A stretch of DNA of 64,000 nt, from the NCBI RefSeq assembly GCF_018760365.1, contig NZ_JAHIAB010000013.1, positions 1 through 64,000 of the forward strand, written 5' to 3'. Shown in pieces: positions 51,655 to 60,857 of the stretch (position 1 is the stretch's first letter; each line of letters begins with the position of its first letter). A program made the translations under genes and the position numbers. The DNA is from Pseudooceanicola endophyticus (lineage in GTDB: Bacteria; Pseudomonadota; Alphaproteobacteria; Rhodobacterales; Rhodobacteraceae). The notes under the pieces were generated by a model that had not been told where the DNA came from, made no database searches, and worked only from the letters and a program-made list of their open reading frames with translations.

Positions 51655-52720
51655 TCAGTCTCCGATCAGAGGGGTTGGGAAAACGTGCAGTCGGGTCGTG
51701 TCGGGAAGAAGGTGAAGGATTTCACCGCGTTCGGGGCGGCAGGCGTCGTCGCGCGGGATCAGCGCCTTCAACGGCGTGCCGCAGACCAGCGAGGCATCGA
51801 GCAGCAGCGAACGCCCCATCAAGCCCTTTCGAACCGGGCGCGCAGGGTGCCGGGGTGCCGGCGGACGGGAGGCTCAGGTCCTCGGGGCGGGTGGTGAGCG
51901 TGACATCGGTGCCGGGCACGAAGTTCAGCGGCCGGTTCAGCGCCAGCGCGCTGCCATCGGCGGTCCGCAGCTGGGCATCGCCGGTGATGGTGGCCCCGAT
52001 CCGCTTCGCATTGCCGATGAAGCCGTTGACGAAGAGGCTGGCGGGATGGTCGCAGACCTCTTCCGGGGTGCCGACCTTTTCCACCCGTCCGTCCTTCATC
52101 ACCACCAGCTGGCCGGCGACGGCCTGGGCCTCTTCCTGGTCATGGGTGACCATGACGGTGGTGATGCCGACATCCTCCTGCATCCGGACCAGCTCGGCCT
52201 GCAGCTCGGCCCGCGCAGGGCAAGTTCGAGGGCGCCGAAGGCGCTCGTCCATCAGCAGGGAGGCGGGGTCGATGGCCAGGGCGCGGGCCACCGCGACGCG
52301 CTGCTGCTGACCGCCCGACAGCCGGGACGGGAAACGGTCCGCGAAGGCGGTCAGGCGCACCAGTTACAGCAGGCGGGCGACACGTTGCCTGCGTTCGGGG
52401 CGGGACAGGTGGGCCAGGCCGTAGGCCACGTTTTCCGCCGCGGTCATGTGGGAAAACAGCGCGAAGTTCCGGAACACCATCCCCAGCTTGCGGTGACGGA
52501 CCTGCGCCCGGGCCAGATCGCGGCCCTGCAGTTCGATCCGGCCCTGGTCCGGGGTGATCAGGCCCGCGATGGGCCGCAGAATGGTGGATTTGCCGCAGCC
52601 CGAAGGCCCCAGCAGGGCGACGACCTTGCCGTCTGCGGCGTCGAAACTCACGTCATGAAGAACCTGCTTGTCCTCGTAGCTGTGATTGACGTTCCTGATC
52701 TGCAATCCTGTCCTGGCCAT
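51655..52720 (-). pseudogene. Degenerate PotA-like ABC ATPase
   Basis: The frame starts MARTGLQIRNVNHSYEDKQV with Walker A GPSGCGKST intact. Lesions follow. The Q-loop reads VFRNFALF (Arg for Gln). A TAA stop at 52364-52366 interrupts ARLL*LVRLTAF. Around 52215-52250 the Walker B/D-loop appears as DERLRRPRTCPARAELQ; a shifted frame gives DEPFGALELALRG, so two indels have occurred. Near 51830 the frame shifts again before the final MGRSLLLDASLVCGTPLKAL segment, which ends at 51655. Several independent lesions argue for real decay rather than one sequencing error. Confidence 0.85.
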
Positions 52721-52948
52721 GGCTCGGGGGTCTCCGCCGGTTGCGAACTGTTGTGAGTCCAGCCATGCGGGCAAAGTATTCGCAAATCTTTTCGAATATT
52801 TTTACGGCAGTATTTTCGCGAATTATTTGACCAAGAACTGTCGACGTGATGCAGCCATAGGCGCTATGAAAACGAAAACTTGCGCTTTTCGAGTCCCCGC
52901 CGCCAAATCCAAAGCAGTTTCAGGACCAGCTTGCGGGGCGCGCCTTCC

Positions 52949-53451
52949 ATGAAAGACGACATAATTCTGTCCGACGACATTTCCGAAGTGATCTGCGCAA
53001 CCCTGCGCGCCGCGTGCTGGAGCTTGCGGTGATGGTTTCCCTGCCCGGACGGCTTGGAAAGGCAGAGCTGGAGGCGCTGGAGGCCGCCGTGGACGTCGAA
53101 CGCCGGGTCCATGCGGGCGACGATTTTACCGCGAAGAAGCGGATTGCAGGCGATTTCGACCATATTCTGGCCGGGTTCACCGGGAATGGCGTGCTGATGG
53201 CCATGTTGCAGAACGTGCTGACGCGGCTGTCGCTGGTGAACGCGCTTTATGACCGCGAACAGGGCTGCGGCCGCGGCGTGGCCCAGCACGAGGCGATCGT
53301 GGGCCACCTCAAGAGTGGCGATTTCGATAGTGCCCATGCGGCCATGGCCGCGCATCTGGACGAGATGGAAAGCAGCATCGCCTATGAGGGCGTCGATGGT
53401 GAGAAGGATGTATTCCTGGCCATCCTTGAACGGATGACGGCCAAGGGCTGA
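52949..53451 (+). pseudogene. GntR/FCD regulator with internal deletion
   Basis: An ATG at 52949 opens MKDDIILSDDISEVICATLR, the start of a GntR winged helix. Within about 20 codons the frame breaks. From about 53014 the next frame continues as LELAVMVSLPGRLGKAELEA and then a good FCD domain (DFDHILAGFTGNG, QHEAIVGHLKSGDFDSAHAA). The recognition helix and roughly 60-70 residues are missing. The regulator is divergent from the broken ATPase gene, as expected for the importer's own regulator. Confidence 0.7.
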
Positions 53452-53596
53452 AGGGCCGCGGGGTTTCCAAACTGCCCGGGACTGCACAAAGTCGATCAGG
53501 AAACAGTTTCACATAAACTTTCGAACATTGGGTAGCGCGTGAATTCTGATCCTGCAGCGTCGAGCAACGGCGCGCCCGACAACAGGGCTTCTCCTC

Positions 53597-54520
53597 ATGC
53601 ACATGCTCTCAAAGTTGACCCTCGGCCCGGTGCTTGCCGCCCTCCTCGTTGCCTCCGGCTCCCATGCCCAGGGCAGGGGCGAAACCATGATCGCCTCTGC
53701 CAAGGTCGCGGCCCTTCCCGGTGTCACCGCCACCCCCGCGCTGTCCGCCAGGCTGCCCGCCGACATCCGCAAGGCCGGTGTCCTGCGCATCGCCACCGAC
53801 CTGACGCCGCCGATCAGCTTCCACGATGACAAGGGCAATCTGGTGGGCATCGACGCCGACATCGCCGCCGCCCTTGGGGTGATCCTGGGCCTGAAGGTCG
53901 AGATGACCGACCTTGGCGCCGGGGCCGGGATCGTCCCGGCGATCCTCTCCAAGCGGTTCGACATGACCGTTTCCGGCATCAATGACGATCCGGAGCTGCA
54001 AAAGCAGGTCGATGTCATCGACTACATGTACGACGCCACCACCATCATGGTGCAGCAGGGCAACCCGCTGGGCATTACCTCCATGGAGGATCTCTGCGGC
54101 AAGCGCGTCGCCGTGCCCGTCGGCACCTTCCAGAACCGCCTGGTGACCCAGTTCGCCGAAAGCTGCGCCGCGCCGATGCAGATCATGTCCCTGCCGAAGA
54201 TGCCCGACGTGCTGCAGGCCGTGCGCACCAAGCGCGCCGATGCGACGGTCAATGGCTATGCAACCAGCGTCTACACCACCGAGAAACAGATCGGCAAAGG
54301 CGTCGGCCTGCAGGCGCTGCCCGACATCCGCCTTGCCGTTGGCTACCTCGGCATGCTGACCTCGAAGGACAATCCCGAGCTGCGCGACACCGTGGTCGCG
54401 GCCCTCCAGCAGATGGTCGATGCAGGCGGCTACGCCAGGATCATGCAGAAATGGGGCCTTGGCCCGCTTGCCGTTGATACCGTGAAGGTCAACGACGCGG
54501 CAGCCCTGCCCCAGGAGTAA
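53597..54520 (+). CDS. Amino-acid-type ABC transporter substrate-binding protein, orphan
   Basis: A 307-residue family 3 binding protein with a Sec signal (residues 1-24, cut near SHAQG). The mature domain has GVLRIATDLTPPISFHDDKGNLVGIDADIAAALG and MEDLCGKRVAVPVGTFQN, typical of polar amino acid binders. No permease or ATPase of this family is beside it; the next frame is a gene remnant. The 11-base palindrome GAAACAGTTTC at 53500-53510 lies upstream and could be an operator. Confidence 0.88.
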   Translation: MHMLSKLTLGPVLAALLVASGSHAQGRGETMIASAKVAALPGVTATPALSARLPADIRKAGVLRIATDLTPPISFHDDKGNLVGIDADIAAALGVILGLKVEMTDLGAGAGIVPAILSKRFDMTVSGINDDPELQKQVDVIDYMYDATTIMVQQGNPLGITSMEDLCGKRVAVPVGTFQNRLVTQFAESCAAPMQIMSLPKMPDVLQAVRTKRADATVNGYATSVYTTEKQIGKGVGLQALPDIRLAVGYLGMLTSKDNPELRDTVVAALQQMVDAGGYARIMQKWGLGPLAVDTVKVNDAAALPQE

Positions 54521-54539
54521 GCGACATGGCCGCGCCTGT

Positions 54540-54956
54540 GGGGAAGGGGTCGTGGATTTCAACACGATCCTGCCGATCCTGGCGCAGGCGAACCCCGATC
54601 TGAACCTGTCGCTGGAAATGGCGGCCTCCTGCGACGACAAGCCCCGCGCCGCCAACCCGCGCCAATGCATCCAGCTGGACGATCCCGTCTGGCGGGCCGT
54701 TCATCCCGACCTGACGGCGGAGGAATACGACGCCTATATCGCCATGGTCGACGCCTACGAAACCCGCATCGAAAGCGGGGAGATCGAGGATTGGGCCACC
54801 TACGAGGCCCGCAACTACGGCTATCCGAGCTACGAGGCGCAATCCTACCGCTACGCCGAGGCCCGCGCCTATATCCAGCGCTCTGCCGAACACGTGCGGG
54901 CCTGCGCCGAAAGGGCCGGCGTCTTCCTTGAGGGGCGGGCGAACGAGCCTGCCTGA
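54540..54956 (+). pseudogene. C-terminal remnant of a sugar-phosphate isomerase/epimerase-like TIM barrel
   Basis: The translation GEGVVDFNTILPILAQANPD followed by LNLSLEMA resembles the late barrel strands of xylose-isomerase-like sugar epimerases. About 139 residues remain, roughly the last half of such a protein. No upstream in-frame start or N-terminal half exists: the frame meets the end of the binding-protein gene. A GTG at 54552 could start a short product, but a functional enzyme is unlikely. Confidence 0.55.
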
Positions 54957-55020
54957 CGAAGGCCGAACAGCTGGCACGGCCACCGGCCGCAGGATGGGCA
55001 CCGCGTCTGACGGCGCTTTC

Positions 55021-55050
55021 AAAAGGTTCCCCGGTCATCGGGGGACCTTG
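55021..55050 (-). terminator. Terminator downstream of the GNAT gene (minus strand)
   Basis: On the minus strand, AAGGTCCCCCG pairs with CGGGGAACCTT (one G-U pair) around a 5-base loop and is followed by TTG within a CCTTTTG tail. It stands about 100 bases after the acetyltransferase stop. Confidence 0.55.
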
Positions 55051-55152
55051 CCCGCCTGTACCTTGCGGCCTTCCGGGCCATGGGCGGATCGCCCGCAAAC
55101 CGCGCCCTCCGGCCTGTCGCCGGGGCTGGCCGCGCGGGTGGCAGCGGGCGGC

Positions 55153-55770
55153 CTACTGGCTCCCGTCAGCAGCGGCGGGCGGGCGATCATCGCTTTCAAG
55201 GGCATAGCCGATGCCGGCCACCAGGCTGCCATCCGGCAATTCGCAGGCAAGTGGTTGGCGCGCAATCTGGCGAAAGCCCAGACTGCGTGCCAGACGGGCG
55301 CTTCCCCGGTTCGGCTCGGCATGGCCGGTCGTGACAAGGCGTGCCGACAAGACCTCGAAGGAAAACGCGACCATCGCGCCGACAGCCTCGCGTCCGTAGC
55401 CTTGCCGCTGCGCAGAGATCCGGATCCAATAGGTCAGCTTGATCTGGCCCCGGCGCCACAGGGGATGAAGGGTGATCATCCCGATCAGCCTGCCCTTGTC
55501 GAACAGGTAATAGGTCAGGTCTTCCCGCCGCTCGAAGGCGATCACCTGGGCGGCAAGCCTGCCGGCCTGCCAGCCGGGATCTGCCTCTTCCGCCTCGGTT
55601 CCCATTTCGGCGTGAAACCAGGGATGCAGGGCGGCATGGCTCTCGGCCCGGGCCTCGGCAAGATCCAGGGCCATTGCAGGCGAGGGGGCGCGAAGCTGCA
55701 GCCGCGGGGTCGGCACTTCGCGTGGCACCCGCAGGGTGCGGGGATCGATGAGACGCGCCTTGGGCAACAT
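55153..55770 (-). CDS. GNAT family N-acetyltransferase, RimJ/RimL-like
   Basis: A 205-residue acetyltransferase. It contains PTPRLQLRAPS at the start, LIGMITLHPLWRRGQIKLTYW and the acetyl-CoA loop ISAQRQGYGREAVGAM, then NRGSARLARSLGF, all typical of the RimJ/RimL subfamily acting on N-terminal amines or small molecules. It stands alone between gaps. Confidence 0.88.
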   Translation of the reverse strand: MLPKARLIDPRTLRVPREVPTPRLQLRAPSPAMALDLAEARAESHAALHPWFHAEMGTEAEEADPGWQAGRLAAQVIAFERREDLTYYLFDKGRLIGMITLHPLWRRGQIKLTYWIRISAQRQGYGREAVGAMVAFSFEVLSARLVTTGHAEPNRGSARLARSLGFRQIARQPLACELPDGSLVAGIGYALESDDRPPAAADGSQ

Positions 55771-56145
55771 GGGTCCTCCTGAGGGGATCAGGTTATCCCC
55801 TTGAAGATCGGACGCAATGCCCCTTCAGGCCACCCGGTCACGGGCAACCGCTTCGCTCATGCCCCCAGCCCGGCCCGGGAAGGCCCCGAAGGCCAATGGC
55901 CTGCAATCGCCTTCCAGCCGTTCGACGCGCCGCAGCGCCCCGGACCTCCGCACCGGGGGACCAGAGGGGATGCAGGCAAGATCCCCGCACCAGAGGCCCA
56001 TGACGAGCGGATAGGAAGCTGCCGGGGCAGTGCCCCTTGCCCGCCCCATGGCCGCGTCGCCCTCTGCCGTCCCGCAAAGGTCGCGGTCGCTCCCGCAGCC
56101 CTCGCTCATCCGTTCTATCGGGCAAGGAACGGCATGGGCGCGTCT
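55771..56145. other. Intergenic stretch without a recognisable gene
   Basis: These 375 bases between the acetyltransferase gene and the end of the CsaA-like gene show no family motif in any frame and no clear hairpin with a T-run. Confidence 0.45.
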
Positions 56146-56505
56146 TCAGTAGATTGCACCGCCCTGTACCACATCGCTTTCCGGGCTCAGGATGACGGTC
56201 TCTCCGGCGGCGTTGGCGGCCCCCATGATCAGGACCTCGGACAGGAAACCGGCGATGTTGCGGGGGCCGAAGTTCACGACGCAGACCACGGATTTGCCCA
56301 GCAGCTCTTCGGGGGCGTAACGGGTGATCTGGGCCGAAGACCACTTCACGCCGATCGCGGGGCCGAAGTCGATCGCAACCTTGTAGGAAGGGTTGCGGGC
56401 ACGGGGGAAGGGCAGCACTTCGCGGATCTGGCCGATCCGCAGGTCGAGGGCTTCGAAGGCGGCATAGTCGGCCTGCTCCTTGAGGGGCGGTGTCGAGACG
56501 GTCAT
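56146..56505 (-). CDS. csaA: tRNA-binding domain protein, CsaA-like
   Basis: A 119-residue OB-fold protein. The family signature is clear: LDLRIGQIREVLPFPRAR, KVAIDFGPAIGVKWSSAQIT and VVNFGPRNIAGFLSEVLIMG. CsaA proteins bind tRNA and act as export chaperones in Bacillus. It overlaps the MFS gene by four bases, so it is co-translated with the lyase-MFS group even though the functional link is not obvious. Confidence 0.88.
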   Translation of the reverse strand: MTVSTPPLKEQADYAAFEALDLRIGQIREVLPFPRARNPSYKVAIDFGPAIGVKWSSAQITRYAPEELLGKSVVCVVNFGPRNIAGFLSEVLIMGAANAAGETVILSPESDVVQGGAIY

Positions 56506-57716
56506 GGGTGTCCTTTCGTTTGAACTTTGGGGCGGGCCGTCCGGCTGGACAGCCCCGCCAGGAGGCTTGCGACCAGGGCCGCCATGAGGAAGGCGTAGTA
56601 CAGCCCGGTATGGCCGCCTTGGACCATCGGCGCGACCAGAACCGGGGCGCCGAACTGGCCGATGTTGATGCCGGTGGTGACAAAGCCGTAGATGCGGCCC
56701 TGCAGGTGCGGCGGGGTCATGCGGGCAACGATCACGTCGCGGGCGGGCAGGATGAAGCCCATGGCAAAGCCGATCACCAGCATCCCGGCGGAATAGCCCT
56801 GCAACCCGCCCAGCCCCGACCAGGCCAGGCCCCAGCCTGCCATGGCCAGCACGATGCCGCTGGCAAAGGCCGTGGTCTCGGACCATCCCCGCTGAAGCAG
56901 GGTGCCGCCCAGGACGATCCCGGTCGTGCCCACCAGCAGGTAAAGCGCCAGGATCCGGTTCAGATCGCTCAGCCCGTAGCCGAAATGACCGGCCCCCGCG
57001 AGCACCGAAAAGCTCTGGACCCCGCCCGAGACCAGGGAAAACAGCGTGAAGATCAGAAGTTGCAGAAGAACCGCCGGGCCGGCGACCTCGGCCAGGCCGG
57101 TGCGCTGCCCCGGCGCCCGGCGGCCGGGGCGTGGCTGCGGCGCATCCCCGGGCAGCAGGAAAAGCGCAAGCAGCCCCGGCAGGCCCAGGATCACCGCAAG
57201 CCCGAGGGCCGCGCGCCAGCCCAGGGTAAAGCCGACGGGGGCCAGCAGCGCCGGCGCCAGGGCAAAGCCCACATTGCCGGCGAAATTGTGCACCGACAGG
57301 GCGAAGGGCCGCCGGGCGGCGGGCACCCGGCTGTTGAGCAGCTGGAAATCCCCGGGATGGTAGACGGCATTGGCCAGGCCGCAGAGCGCGAAGGCGCCCG
57401 CCAGGGTCCAGAAGCCCGGGGCAAGAGCGGCAAGGGCGAGGCTGAGAAGCGACAGCGCCAGCCCGATCCGCAGGCAGCGCAGGCCGCCGAAGCGGTCCAC
57501 CGCCACCCCGGCAAGGTACTGGGTGGCGGCGGTGATCAGGTTGAAGGCCCCGAGGATCCCGGCCAGCCCCGCCAGCGACGCCCCGAGATCCCGGCTGAGC
57601 AGCGGAAAGAGCGGGGGCAGGGCCAGCATGTAGAGATGGCTCAGCCCGTGGACATAGCCCACCGACCAGATGACGCGGCCGGCGCCGGCGCGGGGAACGG
57701 TTCCGGCCAGGCTCAC
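56502..57716 (-). CDS. MFS transporter
   Basis: A 404-residue carrier with about twelve helices. Near residue 20 it has YVHGLSHLYMLALPPLFPLL and later AVDRFGGLRCLRIGLAL, the loop 2-3 motif. CGLANAVYHPGDFQLLNSRV is characteristic of the fosmidomycin-resistance/arabinose-efflux-like group. Start is a GTG overlapping the lyase stop (GTGA). It may export or import the lyase substrate or product. Confidence 0.85.
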   Translation of the reverse strand: MSLAGTVPRAGAGRVIWSVGYVHGLSHLYMLALPPLFPLLSRDLGASLAGLAGILGAFNLITAATQYLAGVAVDRFGGLRCLRIGLALSLLSLALAALAPGFWTLAGAFALCGLANAVYHPGDFQLLNSRVPAARRPFALSVHNFAGNVGFALAPALLAPVGFTLGWRAALGLAVILGLPGLLALFLLPGDAPQPRPGRRAPGQRTGLAEVAGPAVLLQLLIFTLFSLVSGGVQSFSVLAGAGHFGYGLSDLNRILALYLLVGTTGIVLGGTLLQRGWSETTAFASGIVLAMAGWGLAWSGLGGLQGYSAGMLVIGFAMGFILPARDVIVARMTPPHLQGRIYGFVTTGINIGQFGAPVLVAPMVQGGHTGLYYAFLMAALVASLLAGLSSRTARPKVQTKGHP

Positions 57717-59239
57717 GCGAAGCGCCTTGCCTGGACGGCGGCGTCGACGGTCTGCAGCAGGCTCTGCTGCGCCTGGGCGATCCGCGCGCGGAAGGCGGCA
57801 AGGTCGCGCTTTTCCCGGGCCATCGCGCCGCGGGCGCGCAGCAGTGCCCCCTCCATGGCCTCCGGCCCCGGGCCGCCGAAAGTGTCGCGCCGGGTGACGA
57901 AGGCGCGGGCATCCAGCGCCCGGGTAAAGACCGCCTCGTCCAAGGTGATGGTCAGCGCGCCGCTGCGGCTGGCATAGGCGTTGAAGTCGTCGGCGGTGAC
58001 CTCGTAGGGGGGGCGCTCCTTGGCGATGCAATCGCGCACGAAGCCCGCCACCAGGCCGTGCGCCGTGCGCCAGTCGATGTGGTTCTGCCGCACCAGCGCC
58101 CCGGCCAGATCGGTGACGCTGGCCCAGTAGGCATTGGCATGGGCCTCGGCGCGCGGCCCGTTGACCTTCATCTCGGCCAGCAGTTCGGGCAGGATGTCGA
58201 GGCGCTCGCTCAGCTGCGCGGCCAGCCCCCGCAGCATCCGGTCCGAATTGCGGCGTTCGATGATCGGGAAGCCGGTCGGGCCGCGCTCCGTGCCGATCAC
58301 CATGGTCAGCGTCGCCTGGGCCTGCGCCGAGAGGTTGCGCAGGTCCTGCAGCCCGTCGGGGTTGCGCTTCTGCGGCATCATCGAGGAAGTGCCGATGAAC
58401 CAGTCGGGCAGGGTGATCAGGCTGTATTCGGTCGTGTTCCACAGGAACAGGTCCTCGGCCATGCGCGACAGGGAATAGCACAGCAGGTTCAGCAGCGAGG
58501 CGAACTCAAGCTCCAGGTCATGGCTGAGCGCCGCGTCCAGCGTGTTGGGCACCACCGTATCAAAGCCCAGCATGTCGGCGATCCGGCGCCGGTTGATGGG
58601 AAATTCGGTGCCGGCCATGATCCCGGCCCCGGCGGGGCTGTGGTTCAGCCGCGCGGTCATCTCGGCCAGCCGGGCGCCGTCGCGCTCAAGCGCGTCGTGG
58701 TACATCATCGCCCAGAGCGCGAAGGTGATCGGCTGGGCATGTTGGCCATGGGTGTTGCCGGGCAGCACGTCCTGGACGTGGCGCGCGGCAAAATCCACAA
58801 GGCTGGCGCGCAGGCCCAGCAGACCCTCCCGCAGCTTCAGCAGGGTCTCGCGGGCATACATCCGGAACGAGATCGCCGAGAGATCGCCCGAGCTGCGCGC
58901 AAGGCCGATCGCCCCGCCCACCGCCGAGCCGCAGTTCTGCGTCAGCCAGTATTCCCCGGCATGGTTGCCGCCCCCGGCGCTGCGCCGGCACTCGGCCATG
59001 CCGCGGGCCTGCATCTCGCGCAGGCCGGCCAGCACCTCCAGCGCGATGGGCGCGGGCAGGATCCCGCATTCTCCCAGCATCAGGGCATGGGCCAGATCGT
59101 AGGAATGGATGAACTCGGCCGTGTCCTCGACGAAGCCCTCCTTGTAGGATTCCATATAGGCCGGCGTCGCGCCCCGGCGACGGCCGGGCCGGGCCTCTTC
59201 GGCGATCACCTCGCCCCGGGGTGCATCACTCTGTGCCAT
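57713..59239 (-). CDS. Aspartase/fumarase superfamily lyase, argininosuccinate-lyase-like
   Basis: A 508-residue C-N lyase. The superfamily signature loop is GTSSMMPQKRNPD (residues 283-295), with the active-site GNTHGQHAQP (161-170) and LNHSPAGAGIMAGTEFPINR (199-218). The N-terminus, RPGRRRGATPAYMESYKEGF, is unlike true argininosuccinate lyases (LWGGRF), and no arginine biosynthesis genes are near. Beside an aldehyde dehydrogenase and a dipeptide-type importer, a catabolic lyase releasing fumarate from an N-substituted aspartate (as EDDS lyase does) is a reasonable guess. Confidence 0.85.
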   Translation of the reverse strand: MAQSDAPRGEVIAEEARPGRRRGATPAYMESYKEGFVEDTAEFIHSYDLAHALMLGECGILPAPIALEVLAGLREMQARGMAECRRSAGGGNHAGEYWLTQNCGSAVGGAIGLARSSGDLSAISFRMYARETLLKLREGLLGLRASLVDFAARHVQDVLPGNTHGQHAQPITFALWAMMYHDALERDGARLAEMTARLNHSPAGAGIMAGTEFPINRRRIADMLGFDTVVPNTLDAALSHDLELEFASLLNLLCYSLSRMAEDLFLWNTTEYSLITLPDWFIGTSSMMPQKRNPDGLQDLRNLSAQAQATLTMVIGTERGPTGFPIIERRNSDRMLRGLAAQLSERLDILPELLAEMKVNGPRAEAHANAYWASVTDLAGALVRQNHIDWRTAHGLVAGFVRDCIAKERPPYEVTADDFNAYASRSGALTITLDEAVFTRALDARAFVTRRDTFGGPGPEAMEGALLRARGAMAREKRDLAAFRARIAQAQQSLLQTVDAAVQARRFA

Positions 59240-60650
59240 GGCCGATCAACGCGCTGTACTCGAGGAACTCTTCCAGGCCGTAGCGGCCCTGCTCACGTCC
59301 GTTGCCGGACTGCTTGAAGCCGCCGAAGGGGGCGGTGCGGTCCAGGACCGGGTAGTTCAGGTGCACCCGCCCCGCCCGCAGCTGCCGCCCGATGGCCCGC
59401 ACCCGGGCCAGGTCGCGGCCCTGCACATAGGCGGCCAGGCCGTAGACCGTATCGTTGGCAATCTCGACCGCCTCGGCATCGCTGTCGTAGGGGATCATGA
59501 CCAGCACCGGGCCGAAGATTTCTTCCTGTGCGAGGGTCATCTGCGGGGTGACGTCGGCAAAGACCGTGGGGCGCACGTAGGCGCCGTGGTTCAGCCCATC
59601 GGGCAGGCCGGGGCCGCCGGCCACCAGACGCCCGCCCTCGGCAATGCCGGTCTCGATGCAGGACTGGATCCGTTGCCACTGCCGTTGGCTGGCGACCGGG
59701 CCGAGGTTCACATCTTCGTCGCGCGGCGCACCGACGCGAATGCTGTCCGCGGTCTTCGCCGCGATCTCGGCGGCGCGCTCCATCTGGCTGCGGGGCACCA
59801 GCATCCGAGAGGGCGCCGAGCAGGCCTGGCCCGAGTTCATGAAGCAGGCCCGCACCCCCTTTGCGACCGCATCCTCCAGGTCGGCATCGTCGAGGAGGAT
59901 GTTGGCCGATTTGCCGCCCAGTTCGAGGCCGACGCGCTTGACCGTCGCGGCGGCGGCCTGGGTGACGGCGATGCCGGCGCGGGTCGAGCCGGTGAACGAG
60001 ACCATGTCGATGCCGGGATGGGCCGCCAGCGCCGCGCCGACGCCCGGCCCGTCGCCGTGCACCAGGTTGAACAGACCCGGCGGCACGCCGGCCTCGTGCA
60101 GGATCTCGGCGATGATCGTGGCATTGCCGGGCGCGATCTCGGAGGGCTTGAGGATCGTGGCGCAGCCCGCGGCCAGGGCAGGAGCCACCTTGATGACGAT
60201 CTGATTGACCGGCACGTTCCAGGGGGTGATCAGCGCGGCGATGCCGATGGGCACGCGGGTAACCAGGGTGTCGCCCTGCATCCAGTCGAAGGCGAAGTGT
60301 TCCAGCTCCTGGCAGAGGATGCGGATATGCGCGGCCCCGGCTGCGGCATGGCCCTTGCGGGCATACCACAGGGGCACGCCGATCTCTTCGGTGATGACCT
60401 GGGCCAGATCCTCTTCGCGCCGTTCCATGACATCGGCGATGCGATGCAGCAGGGCGATGCGCTCGGGCAGCGGCAGGATCCCGCGGCGCAGCGCGCTGCG
60501 GGCCGCCTCCACCGCACGATCCACGTCCGCCGCCGAACCCAGGGCCACCTGGCCGCAGATCGTGTCGTCGGCGGGATTCCTGATCTCGACAAGGCGTGGG
60601 GAGACAGGGTCAACCCATTGTCCGCCAATGTAGAATTTTGTCTGCTCCAT
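59226..60650 (-). CDS. Aldehyde dehydrogenase family protein
   Basis: A 474-residue NAD(P)-dependent aldehyde dehydrogenase. Motifs are ITPWNVPVNQIVIKVAPALA, FTGSTRAGIAV, the catalytic Glu in VGLELGGKSANI and the catalytic Cys in NSGQACSAPSRML. It overlaps the lyase gene by 14 bases and is the first gene of this minus-strand operon, so it likely oxidises an aldehyde product of the same pathway. Confidence 0.92.
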   Translation of the reverse strand: MEQTKFYIGGQWVDPVSPRLVEIRNPADDTICGQVALGSAADVDRAVEAARSALRRGILPLPERIALLHRIADVMERREEDLAQVITEEIGVPLWYARKGHAAAGAAHIRILCQELEHFAFDWMQGDTLVTRVPIGIAALITPWNVPVNQIVIKVAPALAAGCATILKPSEIAPGNATIIAEILHEAGVPPGLFNLVHGDGPGVGAALAAHPGIDMVSFTGSTRAGIAVTQAAAATVKRVGLELGGKSANILLDDADLEDAVAKGVRACFMNSGQACSAPSRMLVPRSQMERAAEIAAKTADSIRVGAPRDEDVNLGPVASQRQWQRIQSCIETGIAEGGRLVAGGPGLPDGLNHGAYVRPTVFADVTPQMTLAQEEIFGPVLVMIPYDSDAEAVEIANDTVYGLAAYVQGRDLARVRAIGRQLRAGRVHLNYPVLDRTAPFGGFKQSGNGREQGRYGLEEFLEYSALIGHGTE

Positions 60651-60716
60651 GAGATCCCCTCGTGAACTTCGGTCGCGGTCCTACAAGGGATAGCGGGGAT
60701 GTGACGGGAAATTTCG

Positions 60717-60748
60717 GTGAAAATCACCCGGACAAAACCGGATTTCAC
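60717..60748. promoter_or_regulatory. Candidate operator in the aldehyde dehydrogenase/importer divergent gap
   Basis: In the 207-base gap 60651-60857, GTGAAAAT (60717-60724) and ATTTCAC (60742-60748) form an interrupted dyad, enclosing CCGG-ACAAAA-CCGG. A second perfect palindrome, GAAATTTC, lies at 60708-60715. They could coordinate both divergent operons. No regulator gene is inside the window. Confidence 0.4.
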
Positions 60749-60857
60749 TCTTTGAGGCGACATTTTCTGCGGTTTCCACTGCGGGCCGGGGGTCACTCTT
60801 GGGCCAAGAGACCCGGACGCCGACGTCAAGATCGCGCCCCCAATATGGAGACCCAGA

